Of a stretch of DNA of 64,000 nt, positions 9,017 through 18,507 are shown piece after piece (position 1 is the first letter of the stretch; every line of letters starts with the position of its first letter). Position numbers and translations under genes: made by a program. The stretch lies in assembly GCA_938084835.1 (NCBI GenBank), contig CALKER010000006.1, positions 124,001 through 188,000 on the forward strand, in the 5' to 3' direction. The notes beneath the pieces were generated by a model. The model had not been told where the DNA came from. It searched no databases and saw nothing but the letters and a program-made list of their open reading frames with translations. The DNA comes from an uncultured Thermoguttaceae bacterium. Its GTDB lineage: Bacteria; Planctomycetota; Planctomycetia; Pirellulales; Thermoguttaceae.

Positions 9017-10780
9017 TTACAAAGGAAGCCCAATCGTCAAGCGTACTCGGGGGCCGTTGTTCACCCGCATTACCTCAAGCCTTTGCTGGCCGAGTAACTT
9101 TACCAACAACAGAAGTCCGGCGACTTCCTCTTCTGCTTTGTCTCGGCCGTGACCTTTTTCCACCATGTTTTGCCGCACCAGTGTCTCATAATTGACTTCA
9201 AGGATCCGCAGCAGTGCTTCGCGGTCAAGCTCGGCAACAAGGTTTCGGCCTGGCAGGCGTGCTTCGGCCCTGGTTGTATCACGGAGGAAGCCAATCAGAT
9301 CGCGAGCGAGTTGTTCGGTGGTTGAAAGGATTAAGTTATTGCCGTAGGCTGCCAGCGCTGGCCGAAAGTTGAACCGCACATCCGAACGCTCGGCCTCACT
9401 TAGGCCCGCCGTGGAAAAACTCGCAACAAAGTAGCGCACTCCCTGATATTCCTGGCGGTCCATGATAAGTCCCGGGAGCGCTTGTTGACCTCGGGTGAAG
9501 TTGATGAGCCCTAAGGCCTTTTGCCAAGCCTCCTCTGCCATGGGAACGAACCGCTCTGGATCTTTCATCCGGAAGATCAGCGCTATACCAGGGATGGTCA
9601 CGACCGGCACACCGTACTGGGGATCGTAGTCTTGGGCGGAAACCACAATGCGTATTTCCGGAGCCAGATGCGGTAGGACTTCTTGACTAAAATGTCTTCC
9701 GGTAAAGAAAATTCCCATCATGTTTTCGAAAAAGATCAAGCCGCTTGTCCGCTCCGGAAAAATTAAATCCTTAGCCGCATAAAACCGGGATAAGTCGCGG
9801 TAAAGTGAGATCGCTAAAATTCGCCTGGGTACCTCGACGTTGACAAAACATCCAAGGTTTTCATCGGGTAGAGAGAATGCCGTTGGGTGATCCGCTTGCG
9901 GAAAGACGCCGTCGGTGAGAAGCTCGATAGTCGGCTGTTGTTCTCTAAATTGCAGCGATCCTGCAATCCAGGTACTCGCCTTGAGGGGCTCCATCAGGTC
10001 ACCCACCAGAAGAGCACCGAGCGGATTTCCACGGAGTGATTCCGCCAGGCGGTTGGATCCAAGCGGCTGCCTTAAAAGCTGCATGTTAACAAATAGCCGA
10101 ACTATAGCGTCTGAAGGCAGGGCAGCTAATGCCTGTCGATAGGCCTCTTGCCGTGCCAAAGATTGTGTCCCGCCCGATTCACTGATATCGACGATGGAAC
10201 GTAACAAGTCGGGTTTTGTGGTCCAGATTAAGCGGGAGTCAGCAAGAGTATACGCAGTTTTGCCGCCATCGAGCGTCCAGCCAGTCCAGCCTTTGTAAGT
10301 CTTCGAGGCAACTTGGGTTGGGTCTCCTAATTTTCGAGCCTCCTCTTGAGCGTGCTCGAACACAACCGCATGCAGTTTTTGGAGAAGTTCGGCGCTTTTG
10401 GTGTCGAAGATGGCGAGGAATGTTTCCCCCGGAAAAGCGGCCAAAAATATACTACCTCCGAGAAGTTTGTCGACCGCCGTTTGCCAATCGGTGCTTAGTC
10501 GATACTCCAAGTATTTCACAATACCCATCGCCTGGGCAAACTGTGGAGACTGCAGGAAGCTTGCCCCTTGCGGCAGTTTTTTGATCCACTGATAAATTTG
10601 CTCCGACATCACAGCGTGGACAACTTTCGAGCTATCGGGTATTTCAACCGTGATCGCGGCATTTTCCGGCACCCACTCAGTAGCAGGTGGGAGAGGCTGG
10701 GCATTTGCTTCACAGAACAGCGCAAATCCTAAACTTGCAATGACCATCAGTTGCGCAACTATGTTTCGCAAAGTATTCAT
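9017..10780 (-). CDS. Secreted protein of unknown function (possibly DUF3352-like)
   Basis: A 587-residue protein with a clear Sec signal peptide (MNTLRNIVAQLMVIASLGFALFC, cleavage probably after the alanines near residue 27). AGGAGG lies ten bases upstream of the ATG at 10780. The mature part alternates beta-rich and helical segments with repeated patterns such as FLAIFDTKSAELLQKL and YTLADSRLIWTTKPDLLRS. These recall large planctomycete exported proteins that read like duplicated DUF3352-type domains, but I do not recognise the family with confidence. There are no cysteine clusters, heme motifs or catalytic signatures. It is oriented like the DUF1800/DUF1501 pair with a gap of about 415 bases, so membership of one operon is uncertain. 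Confidence 0.75.
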   Translation of the reverse strand: MNTLRNIVAQLMVIASLGFALFCEANAQPLPPATEWVPENAAITVEIPDSSKVVHAVMSEQIYQWIKKLPQGASFLQSPQFAQAMGIVKYLEYRLSTDWQTAVDKLLGGSIFLAAFPGETFLAIFDTKSAELLQKLHAVVFEHAQEEARKLGDPTQVASKTYKGWTGWTLDGGKTAYTLADSRLIWTTKPDLLRSIVDISESGGTQSLARQEAYRQALAALPSDAIVRLFVNMQLLRQPLGSNRLAESLRGNPLGALLVGDLMEPLKASTWIAGSLQFREQQPTIELLTDGVFPQADHPTAFSLPDENLGCFVNVEVPRRILAISLYRDLSRFYAAKDLIFPERTSGLIFFENMMGIFFTGRHFSQEVLPHLAPEIRIVVSAQDYDPQYGVPVVTIPGIALIFRMKDPERFVPMAEEAWQKALGLINFTRGQQALPGLIMDRQEYQGVRYFVASFSTAGLSEAERSDVRFNFRPALAAYGNNLILSTTEQLARDLIGFLRDTTRAEARLPGRNLVAELDREALLRILEVNYETLVRQNMVEKGHGRDKAEEEVAGLLLLVKLLGQQRLEVMRVNNGPRVRLTIGLPL

Positions 10781-13117
10781 GGTTCATCTTCCTCCTAGAA
10801 AGCCGTGATCGATCCCAATCGTCATTAAAACTGCCACTAGCCAGGCACTACCCCGTGAGCGCAAAATGTTAAAAGCCCCTCTGTTGCCGTCGAGCTCCCC
10901 GAGAGAGAGGGAGGGATTTATCAATCGATCTTCTCCGCCCAACATGGCCTTCGGCCGTGGCTGCCCGCCGGCAAAAGCCCCAAGGCCACACCTCAAGTTG
11001 CGATTTTCTAGTTGGGCCATGCCGGTTTCTTTAGAGCCCGCAATTATCCCCCGTTGAGCTCGGTCTTAAAGCCGCAACTGCGTGCCCACCTACCACGGCA
11101 AGAAAGTCCGACCTTCGTCTCTCATTCCCCGCGAATGGGGGTGCGTGTTAAGGGATATGTATCGGGCACACCGGTTCACGACACTATCCCTGTGGCGGGG
11201 GATCAACACAGGGTTCGGGAATCGGTGTCTTGCGATGATGCCTGTCCTCTTGCTGTGATGCCCCTCCGCGGGAGCATCAGTAGCCCGCCGGAATGAGGAA
11301 TCCGAGCCCAACGGCCTGGTCCGCTGCGTGCCTCACTGACTCGGCGGCAAACGATCCTTGTAAAGCCAACCGCTGCCCAATTTCACGCTGGACGTATTCA
11401 CCGAGGTTATTCCGGCAAGGTGTTGGGTAGCCCCTTCGTCTTCCCGGCGCAGGGGAAGACGTTTCCTCCCGCTGTTCATCAGAACCACAGTTTCGAAATA
11501 TGGTCTCCGATCAAGTCGCGCGATTCGGTGGTTTCTGCCCTTCCGATGGGTTATTCGCACGAGAAAGTTGAAAATTGGTTTTTTTCAGGCACCGGTTTTT
11601 CGAAGGAAAGTTGGAAATTGAAGCTGGGTGATTGATTGGGTCTTGGAGTTACGTGATTGGCTCGGTGAGAAGTCCGAAAATAAGAAATTACCCGAAATGG
11701 TACTCCTTGTCTCCGCTGCGAATGTGGCCAAATATTCTACGCCGCTGGGAGAAGGCGTTCTAATTTTCTGTTTTTCTGTCCACCCGAACTCGGGAGTAAT
11801 ACCCTGGGAACTGGAAGGTCTGGATTGCGGAAGAGGGGGCGAGAGTTGCCACGCTGCCCGGCTCAACTTTTCCAAATTCCAACAACGGACATCGATCCAA
11901 AGGTAAGTAGTTTTTACCAGCTTCTGGAAAGGTGTTATTACAGACTCATCGCGAGAAACTAACGATTGCCCGTTTCCAGACCAGTCGGCTGACCCTCTTT
12001 GCCTGTACTAATTTTGCCTATGCTCATCGACCGAATTCGTCCCTACCGGGTCGTTCCCTAATTGCTCCTTTTCCCGGGAGCCTTGAATAAGCCTTGGGGT
12101 ACAAGTTCCCCAAATAGCGGTGATTGCCTTAGGGAGTATTGCTTTTCGTCCTATTCGAACAGGGGGGATCTATCCATCTTACGATGCAGTGGGCCAGATT
12201 TTTTCTCGGCCAAGGTCCTAAAAAATTGTCGGTGCCGGCAATTGTCGGGAGAAGTTAAACTTGGCAGGCTGTGCGTCCAACCTAGGAGTTGGTATTTTCT
12301 TTTTTGCAGTCTCGGTGCCAAATGGCCACGGGGGATTACGAAATTTGTACGGACAGGCAAGTGAAGAGAAATACCATGGCCCCTCATTCCCAAACCGGGA
12401 CTAAATGGGGACGATACCCACTCTGTGACACGCCGATTGGCTTAGCGTATCTTTGGACCAACAGTCCCGTACTCTCCAGCGGGCGAAATACCCAAAGAAT
12501 GTCGGCCTTAGTCAGGCTGCTCCGGGTTAAAAATAAAGCAGCGCCATTCCTGGCCACCGGCGAATCAGTGACCTAAGCCCTTGGGCATGGTAGGGAAGTT
12601 TCCGTAAGTCTTCACCAGGTGGTCTGAGGCGGGGTGCGCCGCCGGAAGCTTCCGACCATGAATCGCGCACTAAGAAGATGGTGGGCAAAACCACTTTGAT
12701 AACTTCACCCCCCAAAAAGGAAGCTGCACCCCTCGATGTGGGGGTGTGTAACCCAGGTAAAACCGCCTTGAGACTCCACACGCAAGGTTTTTTTGGAATG
12801 TGGAAAGGGGTGCAAGCCCCCAAATGTGGACGGGGCAGGCAAACTGCGTGGGGAATTTCTCGGTTTCCTCATTGTTCCTGATAGTTGCGCCCGAGAGACT
12901 AACAGGGGAGGGTGTCCGTCGGACAGCAGAGCCACGTAAGGTTTGTTTCCGGCCGTTGCGAAGTTCAAGGGCCTCAAACTTCATCTTGGGGGTGGTTAAT
13001 CTTGATATTCGGTGGAACCTACCCATATTTTATAAGTGGTAGGGCGACTCGGCGAAATTGGAGAAAAGCTCTGGGGACTGACCGGGTTGTGGCCAACACG
13101 GGGGGAGGAGGTAGCGA
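10781..13117. other. 2.3-kb region with no convincing gene
   Basis: The longest gene-free stretch. Several overlapping frames are open, including three on the minus strand around 12700-12823, but none has motifs, a good ribosome site or coherent composition. It holds short G/C-rich inverted segments, for example CACCCC with GGGGGTG near 12728-12748. A pair of GAAAGTTG-A/G-AAATTG words lies near 11563 and 11606. RNA genes are possible but none is recognised. The right end must carry the promoter of the receiver-ATPase gene. Confidence 0.5.
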
Positions 13118-14065
13118 ATGCCAACCGTTTTAGTCGTGGATGATTCGCTCACGGATCGGCGGTTGATATGTGACCTTCTCCGCCGCCAGTCGGACTGGAA
13201 GATCGAGCAGGCTGCGAGCGGCGTGGAAGCGTTGGCCCGAATTCAGCAAAACAAGCCCGACGTTCTTGTCACCGACCTCCAAATGCCGGAGATGGACGGG
13301 CTGGAGCTTTTAAATGCGATTCGCCAGCAGGAGCTTGATGTCCCTGTCATTTTGATTACCGCTTACGGTAGTGAGGCCCTAGCCGCCGAAGCCTTGCGGC
13401 GCGGGGCTGCCAGTTATGTGCCTAAGACCCAGGTGGCCTTTAAGCTCCTCGATACCATGGAGGAAGTCTTAGCACGGGCACGGGCCGGCCGAATTCAACA
13501 ACGGCTCTTACAATGTCTTGACCGTTGCGAGTTTACCTTTTTGCTCGATAACGACCCCAGTCTTTTCGATCCCTTGATCGATCTCGTCCAGCAAATGGTT
13601 GCTGCCGTGCAACTATGCGAATTCACGGGGCGACTGCAAATCGGAGTGGCTTTAAAGGAGGCGCTGTGGAACGCTTTACTCCATGGAAATTTGGAGATCA
13701 GTTCGCATTCCAAGGTTCGCGCGTGGGATAAGCTTTTCCAACATAAAGATTACAGCTTGCTGAATGAGCGCCGCCAGCAGGAACCCTACAGTCGGCGGCG
13801 AATTTTTGTGGACGTCCGCATCACAGGGGAGGAAGCCCGTTTTGTAATTCGCGACGAGGGGCCGGGTTTCAACGTGGCGGCTTACGTCCGGCCCACGGAC
13901 CCTTGGGCCACTGATTGGGAGGGGGGCCGGGGGCTAGCGTTGATGTATTCCTTCATGGACGAGATTAAATTTAACGAAAAAGGCAACGAGGTTACTATGA
14001 TCAAACGGCGGGAGAAGGGCGAGGAGCAAAAGCCCAGTTCGGTGGCTGCTGCCGGCGCCGGCTAA
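13118..14065 (+). CDS. Response regulator receiver fused to an RsbW-like (HATPase_c_2) ATPase domain
   Basis: A 315-residue two-domain protein. Residues 1-120 are a complete receiver: Asp8 and Asp9, phospho-acceptor Asp53 in TDLQMPEMDG, Thr81 in LITAY and Lys103 in YVPKT. Residues about 140-300 form a GHKL ATPase of the RsbW/SpoIIAB serine-kinase/anti-sigma type: N box EALWNALLHGN with Glu181 and Asn185, G1 box DEGPGF at 246-251 and G2 box GGRGLALM at 269-276. There is no histidine phosphorylation domain, so it is not a sensor kinase. RsbW-like domains phosphorylate anti-anti-sigma proteins or bind sigma factors. Here the receiver probably gates that activity (inference). It is followed 67 bases later by an ECF sigma gene. 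A GGGGGGAGGAGG run lies just upstream of the start. The alanine-rich tail looks disordered. Confidence 0.9.
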   Translation: MPTVLVVDDSLTDRRLICDLLRRQSDWKIEQAASGVEALARIQQNKPDVLVTDLQMPEMDGLELLNAIRQQELDVPVILITAYGSEALAAEALRRGAASYVPKTQVAFKLLDTMEEVLARARAGRIQQRLLQCLDRCEFTFLLDNDPSLFDPLIDLVQQMVAAVQLCEFTGRLQIGVALKEALWNALLHGNLEISSHSKVRAWDKLFQHKDYSLLNERRQQEPYSRRRIFVDVRITGEEARFVIRDEGPGFNVAAYVRPTDPWATDWEGGRGLALMYSFMDEIKFNEKGNEVTMIKRREKGEEQKPSSVAAAGAG

Positions 14066-14132
14066 ACCCGGGTGAGTTGAAGTCGCTGACTGCCGCTCAG
14101 GCTCTTCCCTACATTCTCGATTCGGTGAGACG

Positions 14133-14783
14133 ATGACCGTTGGTTCCTACGGAGAAAAGTTTCTTATAGAGAACATCCGAAAAGGGGATGCCGATGCTTG
14201 GCAAAGACTAATCGACCATTTTGAGGGCCGGCTTTTCGCCTTTTTTCGCTCACGCGTCAGCGATCAGAGTGTCGCCGAGGATTTAGTGCAGGAAACCTTT
14301 GTGGGGTTACTTCTGAGCTTGAAACATTTTAATACGGAGCGACCGCTAGAGCAGTATCTCTTTTCGATTGCCGCTCATAAGTTGACGGATTATTTGCGAA
14401 AGGTTCGCAGCCGGCCGGATCTCCAGTCGGGGGTCACACCTGATTCGCAGGCTCTCTCGGGTTTGGTCGGTCGCGAACGAAGCGCAAGCAGCCTCTTTCA
14501 AAGTCGGGAGCGAAGAACTTGGGAAGAGAAGGCTTTGGTTAATGCGCTTCGCAAGGTGGTGAGCTATTACAAGGCTCGTGGCTATTGGGAAAAGCTGGCT
14601 TGTATTGAGCTTCTCGTCCTGCGGGGTTGGCCCAATAAGCGGGTGGCAGAGGCCTTGGGGATCTCGGAACAAGCGGTGGCGAATTTGAAGTTTGAGTTTT
14701 TGGAGAAAGCTCGGGAAGCCGTTCGGGCGTCAGGCCTGCCGGCTGACGTTCTCGCTGAGCTTCGGCAACTGCACGCGAAATAA
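14133..14783 (+). CDS. ECF-type RNA polymerase sigma factor
   Basis: A 216-residue sigma-70-family factor. Region 2 spans about residues 18-90, with DADAWQRLIDHFEGRLFAFFRSR, then VAEDLVQETFVGLL and the region 2.3-2.4 segment LEQYLFSIAAHKLTDYLRK. A serine-rich linker of about 35 residues is longer than usual. Region 4, about residues 135-195, includes LACIELLVLRGWPNKRVAEALGISEQAVANLK, a helix-turn-helix for the -35 element. It sits between the receiver-ATPase gene and a zinc anti-sigma-like gene on the same strand, so the three probably form one regulatory unit. The target promoters are unknown. GGTGAG lies five bases before the ATG. Confidence 0.92.
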   Translation: MTVGSYGEKFLIENIRKGDADAWQRLIDHFEGRLFAFFRSRVSDQSVAEDLVQETFVGLLLSLKHFNTERPLEQYLFSIAAHKLTDYLRKVRSRPDLQSGVTPDSQALSGLVGRERSASSLFQSRERRTWEEKALVNALRKVVSYYKARGYWEKLACIELLVLRGWPNKRVAEALGISEQAVANLKFEFLEKAREAVRASGLPADVLAELRQLHAK

Positions 14784-15038
14784 CCGCAAGGGGGATCGAG
14801 AAAAGGCCGGCTTCAAGAAGGTTTCGGCCGATCTCCGGGGACGAAAAAAGCGATGTGTTCACTGAAGGCGTGCGGCAAAATACTGGTTTAGAAGTAGCAG
14901 AGGAGGGCCGAGTTGACGGTCACGGCGGTGGCAATCAAAACCGCGCGATGTGCCTGACACAAAGGCAGGAGGTACATTGGAGGCTGGGCTTAAGGTTTAT
15001 ACTGGATAGCGATTTCTCCTAAAAGGATTGCGCAGTCG

Positions 15039-15473
15039 ATGCGAAACCATAGGGAAGTCACGCGGGAGGAATGGGAGGCCTACCTCGACGAGGCATTACC
15101 CCCGGAGGAGATGGCAGAGCTTGAACGATTGTTGCGGGAGGAACCGCAGGCTCGCGAGGTGGTCGGCGAGATTCTGGCTCTGTGTAACCGGGGAGTGCTG
15201 TCAGTGGCGGCAGTGTGGCGCGCGCATCGGATAAGTTGTCCTACCCGCGATGAGTTAGGATGTTATCTCCTGGGACTACTCGATGAGGAGGTCGCGCGGT
15301 ATATCGAGTGCCATCTTCAGGTAGTGGGTTGCCGGTTTTGCTTGTCGAATCTGGAAGACCTTCGCCGGCGCGAGCACGAGGATCCCAAGGAGTACGTTCG
15401 TCGCCGTAAAAGGTACTTCGAGTCGGCTAGCCATTTGCTGGAACAAAGGAACGATGATGGAAGCCAGGGCTGA
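15039..15473 (+). CDS. Probable zinc-binding anti-sigma-like protein
   Basis: A 144-residue soluble protein with no membrane segment. The centre (residues 70-110) reads DELGCYLLGLLDEEVARYIECHLQ followed by GCRFC, giving Cys91-His92, Cys98 and Cys101. This resembles the zinc-binding anti-sigma (ZAS) motif His-x3-Cys-x2-Cys, with two extra residues between His and the first Cys. The N-terminal helices (residues 8-50) are acidic and could form a second protein-binding module. Because it follows the ECF sigma gene by 255 bases on the same strand, it most likely holds or tunes that sigma factor in the cytoplasm (inference). A redox or zinc response is possible but not shown. Start chosen at the ATG after an AAAGGA. 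Confidence 0.7.
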   Translation: MRNHREVTREEWEAYLDEALPPEEMAELERLLREEPQAREVVGEILALCNRGVLSVAAVWRAHRISCPTRDELGCYLLGLLDEEVARYIECHLQVVGCRFCLSNLEDLRRREHEDPKEYVRRRKRYFESASHLLEQRNDDGSQG

Positions 15474-16190
15474 TGAACGAGTAATTGCCGTGTTGAAATT
15501 TGAAACGGTTATGTGGCTGTCGTGGGCACCACGATGAATGGCTCCTCCCAGGAATTGCGAAACTTTCCTTCAGTGGGGGACACGCAAGCGATAACCTTTG
15601 CCGGACCAAGTTGGCAAACCTCATGAAATGGCATTACGTGGATTCGCACGTACGAAGAGCCAAGCGGATGCGGCAAGAGAACTATCGGGGACGCTGCCGT
15701 GCCATTTTTTCGGTTTCACTTACTTGGATGACGTAAAGAGAGGCGGAGCTTCGGATTTGCTCACCCCTCGATTCGGGAATAGCGTGGTACGAACGCTCAC
15801 AGCCGAGCCGTGACCATTGCACCGGCGTTGGGCCTTGAAGAGACCAATCGCGGCAGTCATCTGGGTGAAATGTGAGAGGTTTTGCCGAGCGTTGGTGTTA
15901 GTTGCAAACTTCATGGAACGCCTGGGTTCAGTTTGCAAGTCTATCTCTGATTAATCGGATAAAGTTTCGGTTTGATCAATCCCTTAGATCGTCGCCTGAA
16001 AACTGGGAATGATCCTGGGCGGGGGAAAGAGCTCCGTGGATCGCTAAGCAATCAACTCTAGGGCTCGAGGTGGAAACACTTCGCAAAATGACTGTGTGGC
16101 CTTTCTGAGCTTACCAGATAAGGTCGCGTGGGTGTAAGGAAGAGTTCGAGTAAGTATTGACAGCTGAATGAGACACGTTGTCCCCAGTCA
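15474..16190. other. Gap between the regulatory trio and the DUF4416 gene
   Basis: About 0.7 kb. Short frames on both strands (for example 15500-15736) show no family features. No hairpin with a T-run was found, so no terminator can be placed. Confidence 0.45.
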
Positions 16191-16739
16191 ATGGGAACGA
16201 TTCACCCTCCTACACCTGTACTGCTAATTTTAGCGGCTTTTAGCCGGTATCCGCAGGCGCTCGAATGGGCCCGGGGGACGGCACAAGCCTCGTGGGGGGA
16301 AATAGCCCTAAAAAGCCCTGTGTTTTCGTTTCAGGAGACGGATTATTATGAGCCCACTATGGGCAGCGGGTTGTTGAAACAATTTTTCGCTTTCAGCGAG
16401 CTTATTGATCCGGGACGTATTGCAGATTTGAAAATTCAGACAAACGGCTGGGAATGGGAGTATAAACAATTGGGGCTGCATCCGGAGCCGCGGCCCCTTA
16501 ATCTAGACCCGGGGTACATCGCCTTGGGAAAGTTGGTGCTTGCGTCGACCAAGGACTTTTTTCATCGCATCTATCTATCACGAGGTATTTATGCGGAAGT
16601 CACGTTGTTTTATCGGCATGGGAGCTGGGAAACGCTGCCGTGGACATTCGCAGATTATCGCCGGGCTGATTATCAACAATTCTTTTTGCAGTGTCGTAGC
16701 TATTTACACCGGCAGTTGAAGGAGGCAGGGCGGCTGTGA
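16191..16739 (+). CDS. DUF4416 family protein
   Basis: A 182-residue soluble protein that matches the DUF4416 pattern: VLLILAAFSRYPQALEWA at the N-terminus, FQETDYYEPTMGSGLLKQFFAF, LIDPGRIADLKIQTN, LDPGYIALGKLVLASTKDF, then HRIYLSRGIYAEVTLFYRHGSW. The family has no known activity. It is found in planctomycetes, Aquificae and other thermophiles. The stop codon overlaps the start of the following WecA-like gene by four bases (GTGA), so the two are translationally coupled. This links DUF4416 here with polyprenyl-phosphate sugar transfer, though that may be incidental. The ribosome site is weak. Confidence 0.87.
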   Translation: MGTIHPPTPVLLILAAFSRYPQALEWARGTAQASWGEIALKSPVFSFQETDYYEPTMGSGLLKQFFAFSELIDPGRIADLKIQTNGWEWEYKQLGLHPEPRPLNLDPGYIALGKLVLASTKDFFHRIYLSRGIYAEVTLFYRHGSWETLPWTFADYRRADYQQFFLQCRSYLHRQLKEAGRL

Positions 16740-17884
16740 AGTTAGCAGTCGCAGTTACGTTGATCATTCTTGCGGCAGCTGCCTTCGCTATCAGCTGGCT
16801 GAGTGGCTTCCTCGTTCGTGCATTGGCCCGTCGACTTGGTTGGATGGACAAGCCCGGCGGTCGGAAGCACCACCCCCAGCCCATTCCCACCGGCGGAGGT
16901 GTGGCTGTTTGGCTTGGCGTGGTCCTGCCAATGGGTGGGGCGTTTGGGCTGGCTTTCTTGTTGGAAAGCCCTTGGGGGAGCGCCTTACCTGGTGTGGCGG
17001 TTCTGCGCGGAGTTTTGCCCGCGGAAATTCGAATCCATGTACCTGGATTTCTGAGTGAGGGATTCCGCTTGTGGACGATGTTGGCAGGCGGCATTCTGTT
17101 AGGATGTGTGGGGCTTTGGGACGACCGGGTGGGTTTGGATTGGCGGCTACGTCTTGTTATTCAATTCGTTGTGGCCGCAATCATGGTGGCCCTGGGATGG
17201 AGAGCCAGCTTGTTCCTATCGGGAGTTCTGCTCCCCTCGCTGATCTCGATTGTGTGGATCGTCGCGCTGATTAATGCTTTCAACATGCTAGACAACATGG
17301 ACGGGCTGGCTGCAGGAGTGGCTGGCATTGCTGCCGTGATGCTGGCCGCCGTGATGTTCTTAACGCCCAGGCCCGAGAGTGGTGAGCCGCAGTTATTCAT
17401 CGGTGGTTTTCTTTTGGTATTAGCCGGGGCCCTGCTAGGATTTTTGATGCACAACTGGCCACGGGCACGTTTGTTCATGGGCGATGCGGGAAGTTACTTC
17501 ATCGGCTTCGTGATGGGCCTGATGACGCTGGCGGCGACGTTCACGGGCAACTCCTACCCACCCCATTCGGTGCTTGCCCCTCTTTGTGTGCTGGCAATAC
17601 CGATTTACGACATGGCCACGGTGATTATGATCCGCCTTCGTGCAGGAAGAAGCCCTTTTGAGGGTGATCGCAGTCATCTCTCCCATCGTCTTGTGGAATT
17701 GGGCCTGACACCGCTCCAGGCAGTGCTGACAATCTGGCTTGCAACGGGCACCTGCGGGTTGGGGGCACTGCTTCTTCACCAGGTGGACACCGCCGGTGCA
17801 CTGATCATCCTGTTTATTGTGGTGGCCAATTTGGCTTTGGTACGGATTCTGGAGGCCGCCGGACGCCGATCTCACAAGGACTGA
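16736..17884 (+). CDS. MraY/WecA-family undecaprenyl-phosphate sugar-1-phosphate transferase
   Basis: A 382-residue integral membrane enzyme starting at a GTG that overlaps the previous stop; AGGAGG lies about a dozen bases upstream. It moves a sugar-1-phosphate (GlcNAc-1-P in WecA/TagO) from UDP-sugar onto undecaprenyl phosphate on the inner face of the cytoplasmic membrane. Key motifs are GGRKHHPQPIPTGGG (41-55), the Asp pair in LWDDR (129-130), FNMLDNMDGLAAG with Asp186 and Asp189, FMGDAGSYF, and the sugar-specifying HLSHRL loop. This loop resembles WecA/TagO rather than MraY, so peptidoglycan is not its likely pathway. About ten membrane helices are visible. It probably starts the surface polysaccharide extended by the ligase-like protein 620 bases downstream. 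Confidence 0.9.
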   Translation: MKLAVAVTLIILAAAAFAISWLSGFLVRALARRLGWMDKPGGRKHHPQPIPTGGGVAVWLGVVLPMGGAFGLAFLLESPWGSALPGVAVLRGVLPAEIRIHVPGFLSEGFRLWTMLAGGILLGCVGLWDDRVGLDWRLRLVIQFVVAAIMVALGWRASLFLSGVLLPSLISIVWIVALINAFNMLDNMDGLAAGVAGIAAVMLAAVMFLTPRPESGEPQLFIGGFLLVLAGALLGFLMHNWPRARLFMGDAGSYFIGFVMGLMTLAATFTGNSYPPHSVLAPLCVLAIPIYDMATVIMIRLRAGRSPFEGDRSHLSHRLVELGLTPLQAVLTIWLATGTCGLGALLLHQVDTAGALIILFIVVANLALVRILEAAGRRSHKD

Positions 17885-18507
17885 TGCCAACTCGTGCTCT
17901 GCCCGCCGCTGGGACTACATCCACCAACGGCCGGAAGGGATCACCTCCGCGGGCGCGATGGGATCGCCCAGCCTGCTTACGCCTCCAGTTATCCGCGGTA
18001 CTTATGCGGGCGTTGACCAGTGGCGTGTGGTGTAACCACTTCGTCCTCACCAGCCAAATCACGCATGTAGCATTGTGGCGACAAAAGCGGAAGTAATTTC
18101 CACCTTAGGAGAATTTTAGGAGAATATTGGGCGGGGGCTAATGCTTCTTACCCAATCGTCGGTGCGGCAGCGGCTCTGCTTGATGCACAGCCAACAGAAC
18201 CTCGCTACGTTGACACCTGGGAGTCGCTGATTCTACCCAGGGTGGGTGTCGGGACATAGGAAGGCGAGGGCCGGATGACTGTTGCGCGGCGGCCTTATAG
18301 TTCACGTTTATTGAAAATGGTTTACGTTTATTAAAACTGTGTAGGAGTTAGGAATTTTCGCGAAACCTCGGGCTCGTTAAAACTGTGGAGCTAAAGGGCG
18401 CTTGAATATTGGTTAAAAAGCTTAGGTTCTTTAAGTATTGCGTTACGTGGTGCCGCCAGTCGGGGAGTTAGTTGATGCCATGTGGATTCGGTTGGTAGTC
18501 TTTGGGA
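17885..18507. other. Gap upstream of the ligase gene, with short direct repeats
   Basis: No gene seen. It contains TTAGGAGAAT repeated near 18106-18126, ACGTTTATT-A/G-AAA repeated near 18304 and 18324, and TTAAAACTGTG at 18331-18341 and 18377-18387. These are AT-rich repeats that could be regulator sites or chance. Confidence 0.4.

Noticed and set aside
12527..13026. Three overlapping minus-strand frames of 90-118 residues.
   Set aside because: All three are open at once over the same stretch, which reflects composition; none has family features.
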